Below are positions 44,140 through 51,983 of a stretch of 64,000 nt of DNA, piece by piece (within the stretch, counting starts at the first letter, position 1; each line of letters starts with the position of its first letter). Location of the stretch: assembly GCA_028702395.1 (NCBI GenBank), contig JAQVOV010000001.1:1-64000 (forward strand), given 5' to 3'. The notes beneath the pieces are model-generated. The model saw nothing but the letters and a program-made list of their open reading frames with translations, made no database searches and was not told the DNA's origin. The position numbers and the translations under genes were made by a program. This stretch comes from Candidatus Omnitrophota bacterium. Its GTDB lineage: Bacteria > Omnitrophota > Gorgyraeia > JABMRN01.

Positions 44140-44847
44140 ATGAACATGATATTACTTTTCCAAGAAGATTTTATTGAGCAGAACAAGGTTGTTCTTAATG
44201 ACAGACGTCATAAACATATTATAGACATTCTTAGATCAAGTGTTGGACAAAAACTTTCTGTTGGATTATTGAACAATAAAATAGGGACAGGCGTTATTGT
44301 TAAGCAGACAAAAGCAGAAACAACTCTTGAAGTTATTTTAGAAAAACCTCCTGCTAAAAAATTGCCGTTAACACTCATTCTTTGCTTATGTCGTCCTCCT
44401 GTTTTAAGACGTGTTATATATACTTGTACAATATTAGGGGTAGAAGAGCTCCATATAATAAATTCTTCCAGAGTAGAAAAAAGTTTTTGGCAATCTCATT
44501 CCTTAGAAAAACAGGAACTTGATAAAGAAATGTACCTTGGACTTGAACAATCTATAGATACTGTTTGTCCTTTAATAAATATTGAACATTCATTCAATAA
44601 ATTTACAGATGAAAAGCTAGCAAATATCATTAAAAACAAAAAAGCAATAATTGTTGATCCTGCAGCAAAAAAAACATGTCCATACAATGTTTCAGAAAGT
44701 GCTGTTATTGCAATAGGTCCTGAAGGAGGATTTCTTGTTCCTGAGGTAAAGGCATTTAAAAAACTTGGATTTAAAGATCGTAATCTTGGTTCAAGGATAC
44801 AAAGAGTGGAAACCGTCATACCGTACGTAGTAGGTAGAATGTTTTGA
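44140..44847 (+). CDS. rsmE: 16S rRNA (uracil1498-N3)-methyltransferase RsmE
   Basis: SPOUT-class methyltransferase, 235 residues from ATG 44140. The N-terminal PUA-like part has LNDRRHKHIIDILRSSVG. The knotted SAM-binding domain shows LILCLCRPPVLRRVIYTCTI, GVEELHIINSSRVEKSFW and the diagnostic AIGPEGGFLVPEVKAFKKLG and NLGSRIQRVET. The start at 44140 is set by the TATAAT box six bases upstream, which makes longer in-frame starts unlikely. Confidence 0.93.
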   Translation: MNMILLFQEDFIEQNKVVLNDRRHKHIIDILRSSVGQKLSVGLLNNKIGTGVIVKQTKAETTLEVILEKPPAKKLPLTLILCLCRPPVLRRVIYTCTILGVEELHIINSSRVEKSFWQSHSLEKQELDKEMYLGLEQSIDTVCPLINIEHSFNKFTDEKLANIIKNKKAIIVDPAAKKTCPYNVSESAVIAIGPEGGFLVPEVKAFKKLGFKDRNLGSRIQRVETVIPYVVGRMF

Positions 44848-45312
44848 TCATTCTCCTAAAGAACCAAATATCAATGCTAAAAAGAAAAGAATTGCACCCA
44901 AAAGCAGAAAATACGCCTGGATAGTAAAACCAAACAGTACCATAACAATGAACACTAATAGCAAAAATAGAAAAGCGAAAAAAGCCTGTTTTCGTATGGC
45001 ACGGGCAACTGCTGATTCTTCTTTTCTTATTTCGTGAAAAATTATCTTGGTTTTTTTCTTAGGAACAAAGGTTTCCAAATACAGGATATCAGCTCTCACG
45101 CTATTGGCAAAATCAGCTTTATCATATAAACCCTCAGTTTTAAAGGCATTTCTATCTGTATTATCAAGAAAAGAGGAATGACGCAAAAAAGCCAATCTTT
45201 GGTCTTCAGGTAATTTTTCTGAGAACTCAAAATGGTTTAAACCTTTATGTTCAAGGTTTTCAAGCCATTTTTTCTGTTTATCGTTTAATTTTGACACTTT
45301 TTTGGTGAACAT
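44848..45312 (-). CDS. Hypothetical protein with C-terminal membrane hairpin
   Basis: 154 residues. The N-terminal soluble part (about 1-105) is charged and contains KLNDKQKKWLENLEHKGLNH. Two adjacent hydrophobic helices follow (about 110-130 and 133-150). No signal peptide and no known motif. It is convergent with rsmE, their stops being adjacent. Function not recognised. Confidence 0.6.
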   Translation of the reverse strand: MFTKKVSKLNDKQKKWLENLEHKGLNHFEFSEKLPEDQRLAFLRHSSFLDNTDRNAFKTEGLYDKADFANSVRADILYLETFVPKKKTKIIFHEIRKEESAVARAIRKQAFFAFLFLLLVFIVMVLFGFTIQAYFLLLGAILFFLALIFGSLGE

Positions 45313-45407
45313 AATAACTAACTATACATCCTTTTTTTGTTTGTGTCAAGACCTATGAGGATTGGTTAACGGATATGAAGAACCTTGCTGGTATATTTTT
45401 GGTACAC

Positions 45408-45435
45408 TTGACTTTCCATGTCGGTGTGATACAAT
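45408..45435 (+). promoter_or_regulatory. Promoter of ferritin-like gene
   Basis: TTGACT (45408-45413), 16-base spacer ending in TGA, TACAAT (45430-45435); start codon at 45473. Confidence 0.65.
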
Positions 45436-45472
45436 TCACACAAGCGATACAACAAATAAAGAAAAGGGTTAT

Positions 45473-45937
45473 ATGGATAATGCAAAAAAAGAATTGTTAG
45501 AAGAAGCTATACAGGTAGAGATAAACATGGCGAAACTGTATCTTTTTTTTAGGGATAATTTCACAAAAGATAAGGATTTTTGGGGTAAAATAGCTGAAGA
45601 AGAGGCAGGACATGCAGCGCTACTAAATTTGGCGAAGGATTTTTTTGATAAATACCCAAAAAACATACTTTATGACAATATAAACGCTCTTAAAGCAGTA
45701 AATAAGAAAATAAAAAGTATTATAACAAACTATACAATAAAAAAACCTTCAGAAAAAGAAGCGTATGAACAGGCTTTTAGGCTGGAAAACAGTGCATATG
45801 AACTGCATTATGAAAATCTTTTGGAAAGCAGCTCTAATGAAGAAGCTATCAAGACTTTTCAGAAATTGAACGAAGATGATAAGAACCATGCTAACAGGAT
45901 AAGGGAGTTGATCGATAAAAACAGTATAAACAGATAG
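45473..45937 (+). CDS. Ferritin-like/rubrerythrin-type diiron protein
   Basis: 154 residues from ATG 45473, downstream of a good promoter; the longer frame from 45362 would begin before it. A four-helix bundle is suggested by helices with EEAIQVEINMAKLYLFF, KIAEEEAGHAALLNLAKDFF, FRLENSAYELHYENLL and KLNEDDKNHANRIREL. Glu/His residues in E-x2-H spacing (EEAGH, and DDKNH) fit a diiron site. No rubredoxin domain. Possibly an oxidative-stress or iron protein. Confidence 0.7.
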   Translation: MDNAKKELLEEAIQVEINMAKLYLFFRDNFTKDKDFWGKIAEEEAGHAALLNLAKDFFDKYPKNILYDNINALKAVNKKIKSIITNYTIKKPSEKEAYEQAFRLENSAYELHYENLLESSSNEEAIKTFQKLNEDDKNHANRIRELIDKNSINR

Positions 45938-45962
45938 CTGAAGCGTTAAAATTCAGTTTATC

Positions 45963-45991
45963 TTGCATATTCTCGTCTAATGTGATATAAT
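45963..45991 (+). promoter_or_regulatory. Promoter of tmRNA gene
   Basis: TTGCAT (45963-45968), 17-base spacer ending in TGA (extended -10), consensus TATAAT (45986-45991). The mature 5' end lies about 39 bases downstream. Confidence 0.85.
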
Positions 45992-46029
45992 TAATTAGTC
46001 AAAAAAGCATATAGATCATTGAAACTTTT

Positions 46030-46418
46030 GGGGGTGTCCGGAATCGACTTAGACATTACAGGCTTTAAGTTGCATGTAGCGGATGTCAGTTGGCCGCTTA
46101 AAATAACTGGCAAAAACACAAACGCAAAATACGATTCAGTAGCCGAAGCAGAAGCAATTCTAGCTGAGGATGCGTTACAAGTTCCTCAATTTGAAGGAAC
46201 TGGTTCTCTAGTAAGCGCTTTGGCTTATTAATAGGACTTAATCTAACAAAGACGATTAATAGTGTTGCTGTAGCATTGTTGATCGAAAGATTACAGCTGC
46301 TTGTACATATATCCTGTTTGCCGGAGATATGTGCAAAAAGACAAATAACAAACTAAACATGTAGATACTTTTAGTTTGATGTCCGAGGACCGGGGTTCGA
46401 GTCCCCGCACCTCCACCA
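46030..46418 (+). ncRNA. ssrA: Transfer-messenger RNA (ssrA), long tag reading frame
   Basis: 389 nt. The acceptor 5' strand GGGGGTGTCCGGAATCGAC pairs with the 3' strand CACCTCC plus encoded ACCA. The T-arm is CGGGG TTCGAGT CCCCG. The resume region ATAACT-GGC (46103-46111) aligns with AUAGUC-GCA of Escherichia coli. From GGC 46109 the frame runs 40 codons, starting GKNTNAKYDS and ending LVSALAY, to tandem stops TAATAG at 46229. Most tags are near 10-15 residues. The -ALAY end resembles the usual -ALAA. SmpB is encoded at 7082. Confidence 0.95.
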
Positions 46419-46429
46419 TATTGCATTAA

Positions 46430-46460
46430 AAAGAGAAGCAAACGCTTCTCTCTTTTTGTT
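46430..46460 (+). terminator. Rho-independent terminator after tmRNA
   Basis: GAGAAGC (46433-46439), loop AAAC, GCTTCTC (46444-46450), then TCTTTTTGTTT. Confidence 0.85.
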
Positions 46461-46491
46461 TATGATCATTTATCGAACAAACGGGGCGAAA

Positions 46492-46674
46492 AATATAATT
46501 TCCACAATACAAAAACGAGGTCTGTCCCTAGTTCTAGTTAAACTCAATAGTGGACAGACCTCGTTTTTATAGCTTGCCTCGGGACACACATAGGAGAGTA
46601 ATTTAACCATTGGTTATGTGTGTCCCGAGAACTCTGGGTTACCTGAGAACCTGATCCTATAGAACCAGGTTCTC
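46492..46674. repeat. Composite three-hairpin repeat, copy 1
   Basis: 183 bp. Hairpin 1 ACGAGGTCTGTCC/GGACAGACCTCGT, hairpin 2 CTCGGGACACACATA/TATGTGTGTCCCGAG, hairpin 3 GAGAACCTG/CCAGGTTCTC. Copy 2 lies at 47584 in the same orientation with high identity. The pair brackets peptide genes 5 and 6. Confidence 0.92.
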
Positions 46675-46812
46675 CATAGCTAAAACAGAGGAAAAGCCAC
46701 AAGGCAAAAAAGAAAAAGTGACAAATTTAAGACCTGAACCTATGGAACCAAGTTCTTGACACCATGGTGTCTGCCCAAAAGTTGCCCATTTAAATTCAAA
46801 ACAATAAAAAAC
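46675..46812. other. Short AT-rich spacer with hairpin
   Basis: Contains CTATGGAACCAAGTTCTTG followed by ACACCATGGTGT and the word TGCCCATTTAAATTCAAAA, which has a near copy at 47177. No gene. Confidence 0.5.
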
Positions 46813-46841
46813 TTGAGAGAGTGTGTAGTTTATGGTATATT
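46813..46841 (+). promoter_or_regulatory. Leaderless promoter of peptide 5
   Basis: TTGAGA (46813-46818), 17-base spacer, TATATT (46836-46841), six bases, ATG 46848. This is the best example of the arrangement in this peptide family. Confidence 0.7.
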
Positions 46842-46847
46842 TATTTT

Positions 46848-47054
46848 ATGAAAAAATATATTAAGCCAAGAATAAACGCCATAGACCTTGATCCTGATCA
46901 GGCGATCCTTGCGGTGTGTCAAGTTGCCGGCGCTTATTTTTTGTTTAATGGATGTTTTAGTTCTGGAACCGGTGTTGCATGTCCCTCGGAGATCAGAGGA
47001 GTTGCCAATCAAGTAGATGTTTTAGGCAGAACAAACGATGCTATCCCTTCATAA
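46848..47054 (+). CDS. Three-cysteine repeat-family peptide 5
   Basis: 68 residues, the shortest member. The ATG at 46848 is chosen over 46821 because all relatives begin at this M[KR]KY and because a -10 box lies six bases upstream. Leader half KKYIKPRINAIDLDPDQA, then ILAVCQVAGAYFL; later Cys in NGCFSSG and VACPSEIRG; end NDAIPS. The KG motif of relatives reads RG here. It is the first of two peptides inside direct repeats. Confidence 0.78.
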   Translation: MKKYIKPRINAIDLDPDQAILAVCQVAGAYFLFNGCFSSGTGVACPSEIRGVANQVDVLGRTNDAIPS

Positions 47055-47308
47055 TCAATCGCTTTATATACAGCATCTCTTGTAACACCGCCCATCCCTA
47101 CAGTAACCTGTTTGAACCTTGGTTTTTGGAATCAAATTTTTTAGATTTTAAGAATATCGGACTAAGTTAATTCTCTGCCCATTTAAAGTCAAAATAGTTA
47201 AAATAAGGAAAAAAATTTCAAAACAGAATAAAACATAAACCTTTTTGTTTTATCACCATTTCATTTAACCAAATTTGCTTTTAAAAAAAGATATGATATA
47301 CTTAAAGC

Positions 47309-47536
47309 ATGAAAAAATATCAAAGCATGAAAATAAAGAAAGTAAAGCTTAATTCTGACCAGGCAATAATGCAAGTGTGTGCTATCGCGGGTTCAGGATG
47401 GTACTTTAATCCAGGTCCTGTACAATGGTGCAATGCAGGTACAACTGATAATATTGGAGCATTCTGTACAAGTGGAGTAAAAGGAAATCAGACATATTCG
47501 AGAGGACCGGGTCAACAACATACAATACCAAGTTAA
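47309..47536 (+). CDS. Three-cysteine repeat-family peptide 6
   Basis: 75 residues. Leader half KKYQSMKIKKVKLNSDQA then IMQVCAIAGSGWYF; second Cys QWCNAG; third FCTSGVKGN; end QHTIPS. The conserved Pro is replaced by Met. TATACT (47297-47302) lies exactly six bases before the ATG and no ribosome site exists, so it is likely leaderless; the -35 box is weak. Located between peptide 5 and the second three-hairpin repeat, upstream of the radical SAM gene. Confidence 0.77.
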   Translation: MKKYQSMKIKKVKLNSDQAIMQVCAIAGSGWYFNPGPVQWCNAGTTDNIGAFCTSGVKGNQTYSRGPGQQHTIPS

Positions 47537-47583
47537 ATTCTTTTAAGAAATTCTAAACTTCCAATTGCAGGCGAAAATCTTGA

Positions 47584-47776
47584 AATATAATTTCCACAAT
47601 ACAAAAACGAGGTCTGTCCCTAGTTCTAGTTAAACTCAGCAGTGGATAGACCTCGTTTTATAGCTTGTCTCGGGACACACATAGGGGAGAATTTTAAACA
47701 TTGGTTATGTGTGTCCCGAGAACTCTGGGTTACCTGAGAACCTGGTCCTATAGAACCAGGTTCTCAGGTTTTTTCT
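47584..47776. repeat. Composite three-hairpin repeat, copy 2
   Basis: Matches copy 1 (46492) over about 182 bp. Its third hairpin is longer here (ACCTGAGAACCTGG/CCAGGTTCTCAGGT, 47732-47769) and is followed by TTTTTTC, so it could terminate transcription of peptide 6. Confidence 0.92.
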
Positions 47777-47807
47777 TTTCATGAAAAACGCGAAAATAAA
47801 GAATTTA

Positions 47808-47836
47808 TTGCAAAGGCTATACGTGCATGGTATAAT
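47808..47836 (+). promoter_or_regulatory. Promoter of radical SAM gene
   Basis: TTGCAA (47808-47813), 17-base spacer ending in TGG, TATAAT (47831-47836). AGAGGTG ribosome site before ATG 47855. Confidence 0.7.
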
Positions 47837-47854
47837 CCAAAATAGAGGTGAACT

Positions 47855-49423
47855 ATGCTAATTGCATCAAAAAAACGACACAGAATGAGACTTGTTATTC
47901 CTGCTTTTCCTGCATTTAATATTTATTCGTATTCGTCACAACGTACAACTGCACTTGGACCGGTTTGCATTGCTACAACAGTCAATCAAATGGAAAACTG
48001 GGACGCTGAAGTCATTGATGAGAATAATCTTCGTTTATATGGACCTAAAAGTAAGACAGGTGGTGCAGACCATGAGTTTTTACACGTTATCAGACCTGCT
48101 GATATTGTTGGATTTTATGGGGGATTGACAAGTACCATTCCCAGACTTTATGAACTTGCAAAGTTTTACAAGAAAAGAGGAGTTATTACTATTGCAGGAG
48201 GACAACACTTTGTTGGTGAGAATATAAAAGAAGCTTTGTATTCTGATATTGATTATGTTGTTATAGGTGAAGGAGAGGAAACGATCAGAGAACTTATAGA
48301 AGGGTTAGAAGGAAAAAGAAACATAGATGAAATAAAAGGTATTGCGTACATAAAAAATGGAAACATTATTCAGACTCCAACAAGAGAACCTATAACTGAC
48401 TTTGAGAAATTACCTTTACCTGATTTTTCATTGGTCAGGTATGCTAGAATAGAAAATTATCCGGTTGAAAGAATAAGAGGATGCGGAATGAACTGCGAGT
48501 TCTGTACTGTCAAAGGAAGTCCAAGATGTGCCTCTGTTGAAAGATTATTTGAGAGGATAAGTTTTTTGGTTGAAACAAGAGCAGCCAAAAGATTTTTCAT
48601 CATAGATGATCTTTTTGGACAGCAAAGAGAAGAAACTATAAGGTTCTGTTATATGCTTCGTGATTATCAGAAAAGGATACACAAAAGATTGGATGTGGGT
48701 GTTCAGATAAGATTAGATAAGGCTAAGGATACAGAGATGCTTTCTGCAATGCGCCAGGCAGGTATTAACTTTGTAGCTATTGGTTTTGAATCTCCTATCA
48801 GGGAAGAGTTAAAAGCAATGAACAAACATCTGAACCCTGAAGAAATGATAGCACTCACAAGTATTTTTAGAAAATTCGGATTTCTTATACATGGTATGTT
48901 CATTTTTGGATATCCTGTTCAAGAAGGGGTTAATTTCAAAATGCCTATAAAGGAACGTATTAAACAGTATAAGGATTTTATCAGAAAATGTAAGATAGAC
49001 ACAATACAGATCCTGTTACCAGGGCCTTTGCCTGGTACTGAATTCAGAGAAAGACTTAAAAAGAAAAACAGGCTGTATCCTCTTAAAGATATTGGCTGGG
49101 AATATTATGACGGAAGTTTTCCGCTTTTTGAACCTGACGAACCTTTGACTGCTGAAGAACTTCAAAAAGCACAAAAAGAGATCATGGGAAATTTTTACCA
49201 ATTCAAATACATGTTCATGATAGCATTTAACATTTTCTCTTTTCCCTCAATAATATTTTTTTTAAATAACATCAAAGTTGGCTGGAGACGGTGGTATAGA
49301 CCATGGCGAAATGATCTTGTCCGTTTTGGTGGCTGGATGACTATGAGAAAATGGACAACAGAATTCAAGAAAAACACTTTTCAAGAGAAATTGAACAAGG
49401 CCAAAGAGTGTATAAGGAAATAA
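47855..49423 (+). CDS. B12-binding-domain-type radical SAM protein
   Basis: 522 residues. The N-terminal Rossmann-like domain (about 12-150, GPVCIATTVNQMENWDAEVI and IAGGQHFVGENIKEAL) resembles cobalamin-binding domains of class B radical SAM enzymes but lacks an obvious DxHxxG. The SAM cluster motif is RGCGMNCEFCTVKG with Cys 210, 214 and 217. The TIM barrel continues with FIIDDLFGQQ and VAIGFESPIREELKAM, and a C-terminal tail carries basic/aromatic residues. The reaction is unknown. It lies between peptides 6 and 7, so peptide or lipid modification are both possible. Confidence 0.85.
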   Translation: MLIASKKRHRMRLVIPAFPAFNIYSYSSQRTTALGPVCIATTVNQMENWDAEVIDENNLRLYGPKSKTGGADHEFLHVIRPADIVGFYGGLTSTIPRLYELAKFYKKRGVITIAGGQHFVGENIKEALYSDIDYVVIGEGEETIRELIEGLEGKRNIDEIKGIAYIKNGNIIQTPTREPITDFEKLPLPDFSLVRYARIENYPVERIRGCGMNCEFCTVKGSPRCASVERLFERISFLVETRAAKRFFIIDDLFGQQREETIRFCYMLRDYQKRIHKRLDVGVQIRLDKAKDTEMLSAMRQAGINFVAIGFESPIREELKAMNKHLNPEEMIALTSIFRKFGFLIHGMFIFGYPVQEGVNFKMPIKERIKQYKDFIRKCKIDTIQILLPGPLPGTEFRERLKKKNRLYPLKDIGWEYYDGSFPLFEPDEPLTAEELQKAQKEIMGNFYQFKYMFMIAFNIFSFPSIIFFLNNIKVGWRRWYRPWRNDLVRFGGWMTMRKWTTEFKKNTFQEKLNKAKECIRK

Positions 49424-49479
49424 AATTCCTTATCTGCTAAAAAAATTTTATATATTATCCTCCCGTTAGAAGCCTTTGA

Positions 49480-49508
49480 TTGACCATGAATTGCTAATGT
49501 GCTACAAT
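49480..49508 (+). promoter_or_regulatory. Promoter of exported protein gene
   Basis: TTGACC (49480-49485), 17-base spacer ending in TGC, TACAAT (49503-49508). Confidence 0.7.
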
Positions 49509-49568
49509 CCATTTATAAAACTATTTTGAAATCGACCAATACACTTATCTTTAAAAAAACGAGAGACT

Positions 49569-50504
49569 ATGACAAAAAAAATAATATTATGCATTATCTT
49601 TAGTTTATATGCTGCCAATTGTTTTTCCATAGAATATGATGTGAATGAATTGTTAGGCTCCTTATATAAACAAGCCCAAACAGCTATAGAAAAAGGTGAT
49701 CAAGGTGAGTCGGATTTCTTTTTAGCAAGGTACTTGGGATTAGTTACAACAGAAAATACCACTAAAAACTATACTGACCTTTATCCTTTATTTGACACAC
49801 ATAAGCAGTTAAATGCTTTTACTGTTATTAACGGAGAATTCCAAAAAGAATTTATAGATTGGTTCATATTCGCAGGATATTCTATGTGGGCAGGACAAAC
49901 TATTATACAAACAAAAGATGGCGCTTTAGAGGTTACCAATAATTTGAATGATAATTTCTATGTAGGGGTATTTGGGTATCCTTACTTGGAAAAAGGGAGT
50001 ATTGTAGGAGGAACATCTAATAGCGGTGAAGTTGTTGTTATGACTTTAATGAGAAAACCTTTTTTAGTTTTAGGAAAGATCAAGGAGAAAGAGAATCCTT
50101 TGGATAATGCAAGCGATTTTCCAATAGAAGTAAGAACAGTCATACAATATATATGGCAGCCGGAATTCTATGATATTGATAAAGATGGGGAAGATGAAAT
50201 TTTTATCAGATACAATAAATCTTGGGCTACAGGATTTTCGCAAGTATTGGATATTTATAAAATAAAAGAAGATGACTTGATCTTATGGGAGAGATTTGAG
50301 GGGTTAGCAGAAGGGATAGCTATGAGGGCAGGAGATAAAATTATTGTAGGAGAAGGTTTTTCTGATACAGGTAATGGCCATATGGGTTATGAAAAAACAC
50401 ACATTGAAGAATTTGAATATAAAGAGGATAAATGGATAAGGACTAAAGCGTCTGATCAACCGCATATATTATTAAATGAAGAATGGAAAACCTTTTATTT
50501 GTAG
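49569..50504 (+). CDS. Exported protein of unknown function
   Basis: 311 residues with a signal peptide (KKIILCIIFSLYAANCFS). The mature protein is mixed alpha/beta and rich in aromatic residues. A segment YDIDKDGEDEIFIRYN has the Asp-rich look of FG-GAP/EF-hand-like calcium loops. No family is recognised. It has its own promoter and lies between the radical SAM gene and peptide 7. Confidence 0.65.
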   Translation: MTKKIILCIIFSLYAANCFSIEYDVNELLGSLYKQAQTAIEKGDQGESDFFLARYLGLVTTENTTKNYTDLYPLFDTHKQLNAFTVINGEFQKEFIDWFIFAGYSMWAGQTIIQTKDGALEVTNNLNDNFYVGVFGYPYLEKGSIVGGTSNSGEVVVMTLMRKPFLVLGKIKEKENPLDNASDFPIEVRTVIQYIWQPEFYDIDKDGEDEIFIRYNKSWATGFSQVLDIYKIKEDDLILWERFEGLAEGIAMRAGDKIIVGEGFSDTGNGHMGYEKTHIEEFEYKEDKWIRTKASDQPHILLNEEWKTFYL

Positions 50505-50636
50505 CTAAAAATTGTCTCTTTTTTATTCTTTTGACTATGGATAAAGGGATTCTAAGATTCCCAAAGATTTATTTTATAGATAAGAATGTTTTTTTACAAG
50601 TAGAAATTTTGTGAAAATAATATACAATATATACGT

Positions 50637-50858
50637 ATGAAAAAGTACATTATCCCAAAAATAAGAGCAATTAAACTTGATCAAAAACAAGCTGTATTAG
50701 AAGTTTGTCAACTTGCAGGAGCTTATTTTGTATCAGCAGGACCGCCTTCGGATTGGTGTATGCGTTCAGGTGCAGGCGTTAATTGCGTTATAAGCGTAAA
50801 AGGCCAGGCAAACCCCGTAGAAATAGCTTGGACACAAAGAGGCGCTCAACCTTCATAA
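50637..50858 (+). CDS. Three-cysteine repeat-family peptide 7
   Basis: 73 residues. Leader half KKYIIPKIRAIKLDQKQA then VLEVCQLAGAYFV; second Cys SDWCMRSG; third VNCVISVKGQ; end RGAQPS. TACAAT (50623-50628) stands eight bases before the ATG and there is no ribosome site, so a leaderless or near-leaderless mRNA is inferred. Closest to the consensus of the family. Confidence 0.78.
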   Translation: MKKYIIPKIRAIKLDQKQAVLEVCQLAGAYFVSAGPPSDWCMRSGAGVNCVISVKGQANPVEIAWTQRGAQPS

Positions 50859-50982
50859 AACAATCCAGAGTAGCAACTTCACCTTCATCACTTTGGGACC
50901 ACTTCTATACGTAAACTCGGACCACTTCTACACAGACTGCGGACCAGGTCTAATCTGTAAAAATAAGTTATGGCGATATGAA

Positions 50983-51010
50983 TTGACTCTCCCTATATGT
51001 ATAGTATAAT
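50983..51010 (+). promoter_or_regulatory. Promoter of cheR fragment
   Basis: TTGACT (50983-50988), 16-base spacer, TATAAT (51005-51010), then TGAGGAG before ATG 51039. Confidence 0.65.
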
Positions 51011-51038
51011 AATATAATACACAACTTGAGGAGAAAAA

Positions 51039-51359
51039 ATGGTTTTTTCGGAAAAACTAAAAAAACAGTTTAAGGATCTTATTTCAAGTCGTAGTGGTCT
51101 TTATTTCAAAGACTATGACCTACAAACTTTAGAAAAAACAGTTGTTCTTAGAACACAACAGCGTAGATGCGAGTCTTTCGAAGAGTACTATTCATACTTG
51201 ATTGCTTCCAAAGAAAAAGAATCTGAATTTCGAGAAATAATCAATCTTTTAACTATACAGCATACATGTTTCTTCAGAAATGAACCGCAATTTAAAGTTC
51301 TAAAAGAAAAAGTTCTTCCAGAGATATTATTAGATACGATCGAAAGGTTGATAGGGTAA
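51039..51359 (+). pseudogene. CheR-like methyltransferase, N-terminal domain only
   Basis: 106 residues matching the all-helical N-terminal domain of CheR: FKDLISSRSGLYFKDYDLQT, EEYYSYLIASKEKESEFREI and LLTIQHTCFFRNEPQFKVLK. Intact CheR is about 270 residues with a SAM-binding domain, which is absent; the frame ends IERLIG-stop. It has an intact promoter and ribosome site. Probably an internally deleted relic, although a free-standing N-domain cannot be ruled out. Confidence 0.75.
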
Positions 51360-51364
51360 CAAGG

Positions 51365-51592
51365 AGTTTGAGACTAGAGACCAGAAACCAGCGGCCAGAA
51401 ACCAGGGACCAGAGATAATTGATTTAAAGATAAAAGATAAAAGATACAAAGAAACAAAGATACAAAGGTTTTAAAAGATATAAAAAGTTAATAGGAGGTT
51501 ATGATTAGAGTCTAGGATAAATGTTTTAAAGAATACCGGTTACAAACCGTCCTGGTTTCTGGTACATGGTCACTGATTTCTAAATGCTATAA
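51365..51592. repeat. Intergenic palindromic element, AGAAACCAG-arm type
   Basis: Left arm agagaccagaaaccagcggc and right arm tggtttctggtacatggtca, the loop word AATTGATTTAAAGATAAAA, and the border AAATGCTATAAAGGAGA in front of the receiver gene. Confidence 0.78.
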
Positions 51593-51603
51593 AGGAGATA
51601 AAT

Positions 51604-51978
51604 ATGGCAAAAAAAGTATTGTATATTGAGGATTCACCTACTGATGCCGTTCTTATAAAAGAGCTTTTAGAAAAGGCAGGATTAGATGTTACGATAGCAA
51701 AAACAGGAAAGGAAGGAATAGAAAAAGCCAAAGAGATCAAGCCTGACCTTGTTCTGCTGGATTGTATATTGCCTGATATAAGCGGATTTGATGTTTGTTC
51801 AAAAATTCGTAAAGATGGCAGCCTTCATAAGACATTGATCATAATGATAACTATAAAAGATAGCTTGGATGAGATATCAAAAGCTTTTATATTGGGCGCA
51901 GATGATTATGTAATAAAACCGTCTATGCCTGAATTTTTAGTAAGAAAGATAAAATTGTATTTAAATGAAAAAAGGTAA
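51604..51978 (+). CDS. Single-domain response regulator (CheY-like)
   Basis: 124 residues, one complete receiver: acidic pair IEDSPTDAV, phospho-acceptor Asp in DLVLLDCILPDISGFDV, Thr in MITIKDS and Lys in YVIKPSMP. No output domain. Between a cheR relic and a cheB relic, it looks like the survivor of a chemosensory-type cluster or part of the phosphorelay with the kinases at 52720 and 56311. Confidence 0.9.
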   Translation: MAKKVLYIEDSPTDAVLIKELLEKAGLDVTIAKTGKEGIEKAKEIKPDLVLLDCILPDISGFDVCSKIRKDGSLHKTLIIMITIKDSLDEISKAFILGADDYVIKPSMPEFLVRKIKLYLNEKR

Positions 51979-51983
51979 GGGTT

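Noticed and set aside
46019..46231. 70-codon protein-coding gene
   Set aside because: The frame lies within the tmRNA and its last 40 codons are the tag frame; there is no start signal for an independent gene.
47855..49423. Firm assignment of the radical SAM gene as peptide maturase
   Set aside because: It lacks a SPASM/twitch or RRE-like domain that I can see and is of the B12-domain class, so only adjacency supports it.
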